64,000 bases of DNA from Pseudactinotalea terrae (lineage in GTDB: Bacteria; Actinomycetota; Actinomycetes; Actinomycetales; Beutenbergiaceae): assembly GCF_009733845.1 (NCBI RefSeq), contig NZ_WNXZ01000001.1, positions 310,001 through 374,000 on the forward strand, written 5' to 3'. A program made the translations under genes and the position numbers. The notes under the pieces were generated by a model. That model was given only the letters and a program-made list of their open reading frames with translations, had not been told where the DNA came from and made no database searches. Shown here one piece after another: positions 36,492-45,399 of the stretch (the first letter of the stretch is position 1; each line of letters begins with the position of its first letter).

Positions 36492-39400
36492 ATGGCTGAC
36501 ATCCTGCATGGCGTGGTTGCCGGCGATGAAGTCATCACCTCCACGGCTGATCCGACCTCGAGCCGGCCGCACTGGCTGAGGGTGGACGGTCGGCCGTCCG
36601 GAAAGCCGGCGTCGGGCTCGCGCTGGGTCCCGACGGCGGCCGACCGGCGACCGCGACTAAGCTGGACCGTCCCCCTGCGCCGCGAATGCCAAGGCCAGAC
36701 CGGCTATCAGCTGCAGGTCGAGTCCGCCCCGCGAGCGGGTCGGACCACGACGATCCTCGACACCGGTGTGGTGGAGGGCCGTGATCCCTGGCACCATCTC
36801 GTCCGGCCCCTTGACGCCCTCAGCAGCTACCGGTGGCGGGTCAGGGTGCGGGATGAGGAGCAGTGCTGGACGCCGTGGTCGGGGTATGCGCCTCTGGAGT
36901 GCGGTCCTTGGTGCTACACGGACTGGCAGGCGGATTGGATCACGGTGCCACCGCTGCGTCAGATGCGGATCCCGATCACGCTCGAACAGCCGGTCGAGCG
37001 AGCCCGACTGCATCTGACTGCCCAGGGCCTGGTCCGCGCCAGCTTCGACGGGGTCGCGATCAACGGCCACGCGGTCGACCCGTCCCGCACCGACATCGCC
37101 CGGGCTCTCTATCGCACCTACGACGTGACCGACCTGTGCACTCCTGGCGAGCACGTGCTCGACCTCACCCTGGCCCGAGGCGCCTGGGCGATCACCGATC
37201 TCCCCCCTCGCGTGCTCGCCACCTGCGTCGTGGAGCTGCCCGACGGCACCATCCGACACTTCGGCACGCGGGCGGCGATGGCCACCGCCCCCAGCGCCGT
37301 CGTCGTGGAGCAGCCCTTCTACCTGGAGCGGCACGACCTACGGGTCAGCGACCCATTCGTTCACGCCGGTGAGGCCACCGCGATCACGCCGGTGAGCTGC
37401 CCTTCGAGCCCGGCCTCGCCGCCCCTGGACGTCGCTCCGGACCCGGGCCCACCGGTGCACGCCACGTCGACGGTGGTGCCCAATCTGCTCGGTGACGAGG
37501 GGGGACGCCGCGTCTACGACGTCGGGCTGAACATCGCCGGACGGGTTCGCCTCAGGATTCTCGACGCCTGCCCGGCCGGCACCGAGATCCGGCTGGTCCA
37601 CGGTGAGCATCTCGGCGCTGACGGTGCTGTGGACACCGTCAACCTGACGCTCCCGCACGATCGCGGCCGTACCCGCCAGGTGCTCGAGTTCGTTCTGGCC
37701 GGCGTTGGGGACGAGGTGTGCGAGGCCTGGTTCAGCTATGCCGGGTTCCGATACGTCGAGATCACCGGTCTGCCGCCGGCCACAAGGATCGAGCTGACCG
37801 CCGACACGCTGCACAGCGACCTGGCTCCGACCGGCACGGTGGAGACCGACTCGGCCGTCGTCGAGCGCCTCGTCGACTACGGGCGGCGGACCCTGCTCAA
37901 CAACGTGCACGGCATCCCCGAGGACTGTCCCACCCGGGAGCAGGCCGGCTGGACCGGAGACACCGCCTCGGCCACCGAGTTCGAGCTGTCCGCCTTCGAC
38001 GCCGAGGGATTCTTCACCAAGTGGCTCGGCGACCTGCGCACCAGCCAGCTGGACGACGGCGCCATCCCCGCCATCGCCCCCAATCTGTCGCCGAAGGCCA
38101 CACCGCCGGACCCGGTCTGGGGCGCCGCGCTGCAGCGGGTGCTGTTGGGGCACTGGCTGCAGTACGGCGACCGGCGGGTACTGGACGCCAACCTGCCGGC
38201 GTTGCGGCGCTGGACCGACTGGCTCCTCGGCTGCATCGGACCGGATGGCATCGTCGACGGCGCGCCGATCAGCTACGGCCACGACTGGCTCGGGCTCCAG
38301 CAGACCCCTCCGGAGCTCCACCAAACCGGTGCCGCGATCGACGCACTGGACGTCCTGGCGAAGCTGGAAGCCGAGGTCGGGTCTCCGGACGCCGCCCGAC
38401 GCGCCCAGGACCGGGCCGAAGCCCTGCGGACGGCGGCGCGGGCTGCATTCGTCGACCCGGACCGCCGCGTCGTCGGGAACGGGTCGCAGGGCTCGCTGGC
38501 CGTCGCCCTAGAAGCCGGTCTGCTCACCGACGACGAGCGGGCGTGGGCCGTCGCGGACTTGGTCGCCGCGATCCGCGGCCGTGGCAATCGGGTCAGCTCC
38601 GGTTTCGCCACGACCCGGACCGTCGTCCGGGCTCTCGCCCACGCCCGGCAGGACCAGGTGGTGTTCGACGTCCTCACCCAGCCTGCGGAGCCCGGCGTAG
38701 GGGCGATGATCGCCTCCGACATGGGCACCTTCTGGGAGTGCTGGTGGATCGACCCTGCCAACACGGGTACCGGCTCGCTGGACCACGTAGGCCTCGGAGG
38801 TCCGTTCGCCGGCTGGGTGTGGCAGTTCCTGGCCGGTGTGCAACCGCTCAGCGCGGGCTTCGGCCGGTTCCTGGTCGACCCGCATCCGGTGAGTGGGGTG
38901 AAGCGGCTCAGCGCCCGGATCGCCACCGTGCGTGGCGACATCGACCTGGCGTGGCAGCGCGACGGCGAGGCGCTCGAGGTCGAGCTGACCGTCCCGGTCT
39001 CGGCCACCGCGGTGCTGCCAACGCCGGATGGTCCGGTCGAACTGTCTGCGGGCGTGCACCGACTCCGGGTGCCGCGACCAGTGACGACCAGCCGACCGGC
39101 CCTGACGCAGCCAGCATGGTCGCCGCCAGCATGGGCGAGCCAGGCTGCCTACGTCGACACCGCCCCGCTTCTGGACACCACCACTGCCCACCAGATGACA
39201 TCGACGGACGGCGCCAGGATCGAGGTGCTTCCCGACGGCCTGCGGTGCATGCCGGTGCCGCACGAGCAGGAGCCCGGCCCGGTGGTTCGGATCACCGGTG
39301 CCGCCGGCACGTCGCGGGCCATGGCGAGCCTGGAGCTTGACGCCGACCTGGAGTCCGCCACCTTCGCCTATGCCCGGGTCGACACCTGTCTGCCCACCAC

Positions 39401-39650
39401 CCGGCGACCGGTGCGGGCGGTGCTGCGGCTGCACGCCGCCGACGGCAGCGTCCGTTGTGGCACCGCACGTCTCTGGCCGGCGGGATGGAGCCGTGTCGCT
39501 GTCGACATCCAAGACTGGCCAGGGAGATCCCGAATCGTCCGCATCGAGGTGGGCGTCGAGGTCAACGAGGACACCGACCCGATCGACGACCACCCAGCGG
39601 CAGTCCACGTCGGCACATTCGGCGTCAGCACCGCGCGCAGAACCTGGTGA
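36492..39650 (+). CDS. Glycoside hydrolase family 78 alpha-L-rhamnosidase with an extra C-terminal module
   Basis: A 1052-aa cytoplasmic enzyme that removes terminal L-rhamnose. The layout is N-terminal beta domains (1-430, including LSWTVPL and YQLQV typical of the rhamnosidase N-domain), an (alpha/alpha)6 barrel (430-800) and a beta-sandwich (800-890). A further 150-residue beta module completes it (GTSRAMASLELDADLESATF to the end). Catalytic-region motifs are EDCPTREQAGWTGD (Asp478, Glu483, Asp490) and TFWECWW (Glu749), matching acid residues known in bacterial GH78 enzymes, followed by SLDHVGLGG. The last module resembles the C-terminal modules of the secreted enzyme upstream. AGAAGGAGAG precedes ATG 36492. 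No signal peptide. Confidence 0.9.
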   Translation: MADILHGVVAGDEVITSTADPTSSRPHWLRVDGRPSGKPASGSRWVPTAADRRPRLSWTVPLRRECQGQTGYQLQVESAPRAGRTTTILDTGVVEGRDPWHHLVRPLDALSSYRWRVRVRDEEQCWTPWSGYAPLECGPWCYTDWQADWITVPPLRQMRIPITLEQPVERARLHLTAQGLVRASFDGVAINGHAVDPSRTDIARALYRTYDVTDLCTPGEHVLDLTLARGAWAITDLPPRVLATCVVELPDGTIRHFGTRAAMATAPSAVVVEQPFYLERHDLRVSDPFVHAGEATAITPVSCPSSPASPPLDVAPDPGPPVHATSTVVPNLLGDEGGRRVYDVGLNIAGRVRLRILDACPAGTEIRLVHGEHLGADGAVDTVNLTLPHDRGRTRQVLEFVLAGVGDEVCEAWFSYAGFRYVEITGLPPATRIELTADTLHSDLAPTGTVETDSAVVERLVDYGRRTLLNNVHGIPEDCPTREQAGWTGDTASATEFELSAFDAEGFFTKWLGDLRTSQLDDGAIPAIAPNLSPKATPPDPVWGAALQRVLLGHWLQYGDRRVLDANLPALRRWTDWLLGCIGPDGIVDGAPISYGHDWLGLQQTPPELHQTGAAIDALDVLAKLEAEVGSPDAARRAQDRAEALRTAARAAFVDPDRRVVGNGSQGSLAVALEAGLLTDDERAWAVADLVAAIRGRGNRVSSGFATTRTVVRALAHARQDQVVFDVLTQPAEPGVGAMIASDMGTFWECWWIDPANTGTGSLDHVGLGGPFAGWVWQFLAGVQPLSAGFGRFLVDPHPVSGVKRLSARIATVRGDIDLAWQRDGEALEVELTVPVSATAVLPTPDGPVELSAGVHRLRVPRPVTTSRPALTQPAWSPPAWASQAAYVDTAPLLDTTTAHQMTSTDGARIEVLPDGLRCMPVPHEQEPGPVVRITGAAGTSRAMASLELDADLESATFAYARVDTCLPTTRRPVRAVLRLHAADGSVRCGTARLWPAGWSRVAVDIQDWPGRSRIVRIEVGVEVNEDTDPIDDHPAAVHVGTFGVSTARRTW

Positions 39651-39652
39651 CA

Positions 39653-40864
39653 ATGATGCACACGATGACAGGCTGCCCTTTCGGACACGACCAGAGCACG
39701 CTCCCGGGCGACTCGACGCCAACGCGGCCCTCGCCACGGTTCGCCACGTGGCGCGAGGAGGCCGCTCTCGTGCCGTTGCACTACCGCGACGGTCACGAGG
39801 GTGTGCTCGTCACCCGGTACGACGAGGCCAAGGCGGTGCTGACCGATCCGCGGTTCAGTCAGCAGCCGCAGCGGATGCCGTGCGCGGACGCGCCGATCGA
39901 GGCGGGCGTGCCGCCCGGCCCGTTGGACGAGGCGGGTCTGCTCGCCGATCGCAGCGGCAACATCCTCGGCTTCGACGGCGCACCGCACGTGCGCTTGCGC
40001 CGCGCGGTGACGCGGCGCTTCTCGGGGCGGTCGGCACGGACGCACCGACCTCGGATCGCCGCGATCGTCGCCGAGCAGCTCGAAGTCCTGATCGACGCCG
40101 GTCCCGGTGCCGACCTCCTGGCGCTGTACGCCGAGCCGATCTCGATACGCGTCCACGCGCTGGTCCTGGGGGTGGCCGACCACCTGCTCGACCGTTATGC
40201 GCAGGACTACGTGCACGGGGCACCGCTCCAGCAGCAGCACGACCTGTTGCGGGAGGCGGTGGCCCACCGCCGGGAGGACCCGGGCGAGGACGTGATCAGC
40301 GATCTGCTCGCCAACGACGACCTGACGGACGCCGAGGTCGAGGGGCTCCTGCACATGCTGAGCATGTCGGGTCGCGACACCGTCGCGTACATGATCTCGA
40401 CAGGCACAGTCGCCCTGCTCGAGGACCCCGAGCAGTACCGCCTGCTCACCCAGGACCCCGAAATGGTGCCGGCCGCCGTCGAGGAGATCGTGCGGTTCTG
40501 CACGATGTTCCTGACGGTGTTCCCACGCACCGCGACCGAGGCGGTCACGATCGGAGACGTGACTGTCGAGTCCGGGACCACGGTCTCGGTCTCGGCGGTC
40601 TCCGCGAACCGTGACGAGCGACGCTTCCCCGACCCGGACAGGCTCGACGTCCTCCGTGACGCGCGCGGCCATCTCGCTTTCGGAGATGGGCCGCACGGCT
40701 GCGTCGGTCAGCAGCTCGCCCGCGTCGAGCTCGACGAGGCGTTCCGGGCGCTGGTCACCCGGCTGCCCGGGATGCGACTGGTCTCGACCGAGTACCACCG
40801 GCCCACACCGTTGGCGAACCCGGTGGCCACCTACGCAGCTCGGCCGGTCCTCGTCAGCTGGTGA
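39653..40864 (+). CDS. Cytochrome P450
   Basis: A 403-aa soluble bacterial P450. The heme-binding loop is canonical (FGDGPHGCVGQQLAR, Cys350), the K-helix ExxR is in VEEIVRF, and the I-helix reads SMSGRDTVAYM, where Ser-Gly replaces the usual Ala-Gly before the acid-Thr pair. ATG 39653 or 39656 are likely starts; GTG 39647 would overlap the rhamnosidase stop by four bases. It is directly coupled to the GH78 gene, and no ferredoxin or reductase gene is nearby. P450s in sugar loci can demethylate O-methyl sugars, as known for 6-O-methyl-galactose in marine bacteria. Attack on a rhamnoside aglycone is the other possibility. Confidence 0.9.
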   Translation: MMHTMTGCPFGHDQSTLPGDSTPTRPSPRFATWREEAALVPLHYRDGHEGVLVTRYDEAKAVLTDPRFSQQPQRMPCADAPIEAGVPPGPLDEAGLLADRSGNILGFDGAPHVRLRRAVTRRFSGRSARTHRPRIAAIVAEQLEVLIDAGPGADLLALYAEPISIRVHALVLGVADHLLDRYAQDYVHGAPLQQQHDLLREAVAHRREDPGEDVISDLLANDDLTDAEVEGLLHMLSMSGRDTVAYMISTGTVALLEDPEQYRLLTQDPEMVPAAVEEIVRFCTMFLTVFPRTATEAVTIGDVTVESGTTVSVSAVSANRDERRFPDPDRLDVLRDARGHLAFGDGPHGCVGQQLARVELDEAFRALVTRLPGMRLVSTEYHRPTPLANPVATYAARPVLVSW

Positions 40865-41227
40865 GCGAAGCCGTGGCCGTTGGGGCCCGCCGCCCGTGAC
40901 CGCTCCGGGCGCGAACATCTCGAGCTGGCGCAACCGGCACCCACGATCCGGCACGAACCGCAACGCGGGGACCTCGCGCACCGGTCCCCGGGTGCGGAAC
41001 ACTCCGGTCTGGCCGACCCGCTCGAACACTTCGTCGTCGCCGTCGTCGAGCACGCGCCACTCCGCGCCGACACGCGCTTCCAGGCCGACATCTCGCCGTT
41101 GTTCCCGTCGCCCGGATACCCCTGGCCGAGGTCGGACCCGACGAAGAGCCGGTCCGTCCTAGTTCGGACCAGCGCGCGGGGTGGCGTCATACTGTGAGCG
41201 ACCGCGTTCGACTGGCCCTCCCGACGC
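40865..41227. other. Non-coding or decayed stretch after the P450 gene
   Basis: No confident gene. Both strands are open: the + strand from 40880 to 41197, and the - strand from about 41130 down into the antisense of the P450. The - strand reading (GAEWRVLDDGDDEVFERVG and ALRFVPDRGCRLRQLEMF) looks the more protein-like of the two. It lacks a clear start and an end distinct from the P450 gene, and matches no family I know. It may be a relic left by rearrangement. Confidence 0.3.
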
Positions 41228-41245
41228 TGGCACATTACTGGCACA
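41228..41245 (+). repeat. Direct repeat TGGCACA x2
   Basis: TGGCACA occurs at 41228-41234 and again at 41239-41245, 11 bases apart, just before the tmRNA-like repeats. Short direct repeats of this kind can be arm-type sites of tyrosine integrases, but no integrase gene is nearby, so this remains a guess. Confidence 0.35.
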
Positions 41246-41293
41246 GGTCAATCGGTCATGCATCGTGCCTGGTCAGAGCCATGCGGGCGAGCA

Positions 41294-41308
41294 TCCCCTT
41301 AGCTCCAC
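41294..41308 (+). repeat. tmRNA-3'-end-like direct repeat, copy 1
   Basis: TCCCCTTAGCTCCAC, identical to 41399-41413. It resembles the T-arm and acceptor 3' half of a tmRNA or tRNA (compare the common tmRNA ending TCCCGTCAGCTCCACCA) but is not preceded by a full RNA gene. The bases before it (GCGGGCGAGCAT) form only an imperfect T-arm. It is followed after six bases by a terminator hairpin, as a stable RNA gene would be. Possible att-site remnant. Confidence 0.5.
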
Positions 41309-41314
41309 AACCAG

Positions 41315-41347
41315 AAGGACCAGGGCACGTTTTTCGCCCTGGTCCTT
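41315..41347 (+). terminator. Strong intrinsic-type terminator hairpin
   Basis: AAGGACCAGGGC (41315-41326) and GCCCTGGTCCTT (41336-41347) are perfectly complementary over 12 bp around a nine-base loop containing TTTTT, followed by TGC. It would stop transcription from the P450 operon, or originally from an RNA gene ending at the preceding repeat. Confidence 0.75.
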
Positions 41348-41398
41348 TGCGTTGAAAGGGTCAGTGATTCGAGGAGGAGCGAGGCACGAGCGACGGAG

Positions 41399-41413
41399 TC
41401 CCCTTAGCTCCAC
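41399..41413 (+). repeat. tmRNA-3'-end-like direct repeat, copy 2
   Basis: TCCCCTTAGCTCCAC again, exactly 105 bp after copy 1. It too is followed by a hairpin, but the bases between the repeats and hairpins differ, so the unit is not a simple recent duplication. The two copies are consistent with tandem attachment-site scars. Confidence 0.5.
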
Positions 41414-41422
41414 GGATGTGAG

Positions 41423-41453
41423 GACCCCGTCGGACCGTTGGTCTGGCGGGGTC
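41423..41453 (+). terminator. Second terminator-like hairpin
   Basis: GACCCCG (41423-41429) pairs with CGGGGTC (41447-41453); inside, CGGACC and GGTCTG add further pairs around a GTT loop. TTT follows at 41454. Placed nine bases after repeat copy 2. The remaining 290 bases to the next gene contain no recognisable gene. Confidence 0.6.
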
Positions 41454-41748
41454 TTTGCTCACAGTTGTGGAGGCGTTGCAGCTCGTACCCGTACCGCCGA
41501 GCGGGGGGTGCCGTGACCACGGCGCTGGTGACCACTGTCGTTCGCGCTGTCCACGGAGCTGCCTCGGCCCCCACGTTCGAACCACGCTTCCCTCTGCCGA
41601 GCCCAGGCCGCCGGGACGAATGACCCTGGTCATGAGTGCGTCGGTGGAGCACGGTTGAGATGCGACACCGGGGGAGTTCCCGGTCACGGCACACGCCGGG
41701 TCGCGGGTGGCGGGCCCGACCCGTCACGGCTGATGAGGAGGCGCGCCG

Positions 41749-42702
41749 ATGCCTGCAGTATCGGTCGATGGCCTGCGCAAGACCTACGGGCCGGTCGTGG
41801 CCGTCGACGACCTGTCCTTCACGATCGGGGCGGGCGAGATATTCGCCCTGCTGGGACCCAACGGCGCCGGCAAGACGACCACGGTCGAGATCCTGGAAGG
41901 GCACCGCCGCCGCTCGAGCGGGAGCGTCGACGTGCTCGGCTTCGACCCCCAGACAGGTGGCAGGGCGTTCCGCGAGCGGATCGGAATCGTGCTGCAGGAG
42001 GCGGGCTTCGACGACACCTTCACCGTCGCCGAGCTGGTGCGACTCTACGGAGGCCTCTACCCTCGCCGGCTGGACCCAGACGTGGCCATCGACCGCGTCG
42101 GGCTCACCGACAAGGCGCGCGCACGGGTCAAGACCCTCTCCGGTGGGCAGCGGCGTCGACTGGACCTCGCCCTCGGACTGGTGGGTGACCCGGAGCTGCT
42201 CTTCCTCGACGAGCCCACCACCGGCTTCGACCCTTCCGCCCGCCGCCGGGCCTGGGAGCTGATCCAGGGGCTACGGGAAACGGGCAAGACCGTGCTCCTG
42301 ACGACGCACTATCTCGACGAGGCCGAGCACCTGGCCGACCGTGTGGCCGTCATCGTCCATGGGCGCCTGGTCGCGCTCGGCACCACGGCCGAGCTGGCGG
42401 CCCAGCACAGCGGCGCAGTGGTCTCCTTCCGGCTGCCGGCCAACGCTGCGGTCACGGACCTCCCAGCGCTCGGCGGCACCCTGGTCCCGGAGGGTGCTGG
42501 ATGGCAGCTCGCGACCGCCGCCCCCACCGCAGCCCTTCACACGCTCACCGCCTGGGCACTCGAACGAGGCATGGAACTGCCGTCGTTGACCGTGCATCGG
42601 CCCACCCTCGAGGACGTCTACCTCTCCCTCGTGGGCGCTGACAGCCACGCGCCGGCGGACAGGTCTGACGACGCGCGAGTCGAAGGGGGGCGGGCGCGAT
42701 GA
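41749..42702 (+). CDS. ABC-2-type exporter ATP-binding protein
   Basis: A 317-aa ATPase of the DrrA/CcmA class. Walker A is GPNGAGKTT, the Q-loop region VLQEAGFDDTF, the signature LSGGQRRR, Walker B LLFLDEPTTGFD and the H-loop TTHYLDEAEHLAD. A C-terminal regulatory domain (residues 215-300) follows. ATG 41749 follows GATGAGGAGG-type sequence. Overlaps the permease gene by four bases (ATGA). Such pairs export drugs, lipids or antibiotics; substrate unknown. The GAGIF to GAGEIFALLGP stretch is intact, so it should be active. Confidence 0.92.
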   Translation: MPAVSVDGLRKTYGPVVAVDDLSFTIGAGEIFALLGPNGAGKTTTVEILEGHRRRSSGSVDVLGFDPQTGGRAFRERIGIVLQEAGFDDTFTVAELVRLYGGLYPRRLDPDVAIDRVGLTDKARARVKTLSGGQRRRLDLALGLVGDPELLFLDEPTTGFDPSARRRAWELIQGLRETGKTVLLTTHYLDEAEHLADRVAVIVHGRLVALGTTAELAAQHSGAVVSFRLPANAAVTDLPALGGTLVPEGAGWQLATAAPTAALHTLTAWALERGMELPSLTVHRPTLEDVYLSLVGADSHAPADRSDDARVEGGRAR

Positions 42703-44354
42703 GCGACGTGTCGCTGGCCGGTCGGCCGGGGACGGTAGGTCTGGTCGCGCGCCAGGCCCGTTACGCCGCCACGGACTTCTGGAGAGCCCGGGTGGTGGCC
42801 TTGCTGAGCCTCCTTGTCCCGGTCGTCTGGCTCGTGATGATCGGTGCGATCGCGGGAAACGAGGTCCTCGACCCGACGACGGACCTGCGCGTCATGCAGT
42901 TCGCCACCCCGACGGCGCTGGTCATGGGGGTGCTGTACGCGACGCTTCCCACGATGGCCATCACGCTGACCAACGCCAGGGAGACGGGCGTGCTGAAGCG
43001 CCTGCGTGGCACCCCCTTGCCCATGTCCATCTACCTGAGCGGGCGCATGCTCGGCGCCTTGGGATTCGCAGTCCTCGCGGTGGCGGTCGCCCTTGCGCTC
43101 GCCGTGGTCGCCTACGACGTCCAGATCCTCTGGCGAACCGCTGTCGCGAGCGTCGCCACTGTTCTGCTGGCCGCCGTGTGCTTCCTGTCGCTTGGCCTCG
43201 GCCTGTCGGCACTATGCCGCTCGGCGGTCGTCGCTGAGGGCGTATCGATCGGCGCGGTCGTCGTCACCTCCTTCATCTCAGGCCTGTTCACCATCGGCGG
43301 CGCGCTGCCCGATCCCGTCACCCGGCTGGCCGAGGTCCTGCCCGTCAAGCCCCTCACCGACGCGCTGCAGGAGCAGTTCAGCCCGCACCTCGCCGGCGAC
43401 GGCTGGGACCTGGGGGTGCTGGGCATCCTGCTGGCATGGACGGCCGTGGGTGCCGCCGTCGCGGTCTGGGGCCTACGAACAGAAGAGTCCTCGCGGACGG
43501 GTCGCCACGGAGCGCCGGTGGGGCGGCCGGCTAGTCGTCCAGCCGGCGCCCGGCGAGCCTCGGCAGCCAGTGCTCTCATCACCCACGCACAGCCACGCGT
43601 CGTCGAGGTGGTCATCGCACAGGCGGCCGCGGCGCTCAAGCAGGTGTGGCGTGACCCAGGGTCGGTGTTCTTCGCCGTCGTCCTGCCGCTCGGGCTGTTC
43701 GCCCTGATGGCAACCGTCTACTCCGACGGCGGTCCGGTCATCGGCGGGGTGCCCTTCATCACTCACCTGGCCGCAGGAATGATCACGTGGGGGGTTGCGG
43801 TGACAGCGTTCATGAATGTCCCCGAGACCGTTGTGCGGGCCCGCGACCGTGGCGTGCTGAAGCGCCTTCGCGGAACCCCGCTGGCACCTGCCCAGTACGT
43901 CGTCGGTCGGGTGGCAGGAGGGGCGGTGCTGGGTGTTGTCGTCACTGCCCTGGTGCTGGGTCTGGGCGTGGTGGCCTACGGCATGCGACCCTCGGCCGTC
44001 GAGGTGCTCATGGCGCTCGGCCTGCTGCTGCTCGGCACCGTGACCCTGGCCGCGTGCGGGTTCCTGATCGCAGCCGCGGTCGGCAACGCCCGCTCGTTCG
44101 GCGCTGTCTCCCTCACGGTCCTGCTACCCCTGTCATTCCTGTCGGACATCTTCACCATCGGCGCGCCGGAATGGATGAGCACCGTCGGAATGGTGTTCCC
44201 CCTCAAGCACCTGCAGAACGCGCTCGCCGACGTCCTGGGAGGGGCCGCGAGCTCGGGCACCTGGCTGCACATAGCCGTCTTGGCCGCATGGGCGATCGTG
44301 GCCGGCGCACTGGCGCTGCGCTACTTCCGCTGGCACGTCACGGAATCAGGCTGA
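42699..44354 (+). CDS. ABC-2-type exporter permease, internally duplicated (two membrane halves fused)
   Basis: A 551-aa membrane protein containing two ABC-2 permease domains in tandem, each with about six helices (about 20-260 and 300-550), joined by a 30-residue Arg/Pro/Ala-rich linker. The halves are homologous: VLKRLRGTPLPMSIYLSGR in the first corresponds to VLKRLRGTPLAPAQYVVGR in the second, and SFISGLFTIGGALP to SFLSDIFTIGAPEWM. The usual permease is about 250 aa and works as a dimer, so this protein probably forms a complete channel by itself. ATG 42699 is coupled to the ATPase stop. Confidence 0.88.
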   Translation: MSDVSLAGRPGTVGLVARQARYAATDFWRARVVALLSLLVPVVWLVMIGAIAGNEVLDPTTDLRVMQFATPTALVMGVLYATLPTMAITLTNARETGVLKRLRGTPLPMSIYLSGRMLGALGFAVLAVAVALALAVVAYDVQILWRTAVASVATVLLAAVCFLSLGLGLSALCRSAVVAEGVSIGAVVVTSFISGLFTIGGALPDPVTRLAEVLPVKPLTDALQEQFSPHLAGDGWDLGVLGILLAWTAVGAAVAVWGLRTEESSRTGRHGAPVGRPASRPAGARRASAASALITHAQPRVVEVVIAQAAAALKQVWRDPGSVFFAVVLPLGLFALMATVYSDGGPVIGGVPFITHLAAGMITWGVAVTAFMNVPETVVRARDRGVLKRLRGTPLAPAQYVVGRVAGGAVLGVVVTALVLGLGVVAYGMRPSAVEVLMALGLLLLGTVTLAACGFLIAAAVGNARSFGAVSLTVLLPLSFLSDIFTIGAPEWMSTVGMVFPLKHLQNALADVLGGAASSGTWLHIAVLAAWAIVAGALALRYFRWHVTESG

Positions 44355-44568
44355 GGGCAGTCGGCGAGGCCCAGGTCAATGACGTCTCGGTGTCCGGGCA
44401 ACTACGTAGCGCGGCATCACCAGTGATTGTCACCGACGCGAAGGGCTCACCCGGTGCAGCACTCTTCAAGCCATGGGCAGGGCGCCCGCCCAGCGCTTCC
44501 GAGCCAAGGTTTCGGCGGTATGTCGCCTTTCTCGAGCGCTCTCACGCAGCTAGACGGAAGGCTCAACC

Positions 44569-45342
44569 ATGACGACGCCGAGACAGCGAGTCGCCATCAT
44601 CACCGGCGCGGGAAGCGCAGCGGGAATCGGCTTCGCGGCAGCCCGACTTCTCGGCGCCGGCGGAAGTCCTGTGGTGATCACGTCGACGACGGATCGCATC
44701 TTCGAGCGGGTCGCAGAGCTACGCGCCGCGGGTGTTCGAGCCGAGGGGGTGGTCGCCGACCTCACTCATCCTGCCGATGCGGCCACCGTCGTGGGGTGCG
44801 CGTCGGACTCGTTCGGCGGCGTGGACATCCTCGTCAACAACGCCGGGATGACCTCCGTGTCCGGCTCGTACGCGTCGGGTGCGGTCGACACGCTGTCCCT
44901 GGACGCCTGGAATGCCTCGCTCGATCGAAACCTGACCACGTCGTTCTTGATGATCCGCGCGGTGGCGGACCTCATGCAGGTGGCCGGGTACGGCCGCATC
45001 GTCAACGTCTCATCGGTGTCGGGACCGGTCGCCGCTTATGCGGGTGACGTCGGCTATCACGCGGCGAAGGCCGGCGTCGTCGGACTGACCCGGGCCACGG
45101 CGATCGACATGGCTGCGGCGGGCATCACGGTGAACGCCGTCGCACCGGGGTGGATCGACACCGCGTCCGCCTCCGACTACGAGCGGGTCTTGGGCGCGGC
45201 CACACCCGTGGGCCGGTCCGGCACTGCCGACGAGGTGGCGCATGCGATCGGGTTCCTCGCTGGTGAGGGCGCGTCCTACATCACCGGTCAGCTCATCACC
45301 GTCGACGGAGCGAACTCCATCAGCGAAGCGCGCGGGCGTTGA
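44569..45342 (+). CDS. Short-chain dehydrogenase/reductase (FabG-like)
   Basis: A 257-aa SDR. The cofactor motif is stretched by two residues (TGAGSAAGIG rather than TGxxxGIG), NNAG is at about residue 88, catalytic Ser in VSSVSG, and Tyr/Lys in YHAAKAG. The C-terminus (GQLITVDGANSI) is typical of FabG-like enzymes. ATG 44569 follows GGAAGG. The 214 bases between it and the exporter show no feature. Substrate cannot be told; there is no linked pathway. Confidence 0.85.
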   Translation: MTTPRQRVAIITGAGSAAGIGFAAARLLGAGGSPVVITSTTDRIFERVAELRAAGVRAEGVVADLTHPADAATVVGCASDSFGGVDILVNNAGMTSVSGSYASGAVDTLSLDAWNASLDRNLTTSFLMIRAVADLMQVAGYGRIVNVSSVSGPVAAYAGDVGYHAAKAGVVGLTRATAIDMAAAGITVNAVAPGWIDTASASDYERVLGAATPVGRSGTADEVAHAIGFLAGEGASYITGQLITVDGANSISEARGR

Positions 45343-45399
45343 CCCCCGACCGATGAAGCGCGCGTCATCGCGGACGCGCTCGAGAAGAAGGTGACGATC

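Noticed and set aside
40880-41197. 105-aa plus-strand frame after the P450 gene
   Set aside because: No ribosome-binding site and a composition typical of antisense reading; the opposite strand looks at least as protein-like, so neither is called as a gene.
41240-41310. Intact tRNA or tmRNA gene ending at TAGCTCCAC
   Set aside because: Only the 3' part resembles such an RNA; no matching 5' acceptor strand (GGAGCTA) or normal T-loop is present, so I list it only as a repeat.
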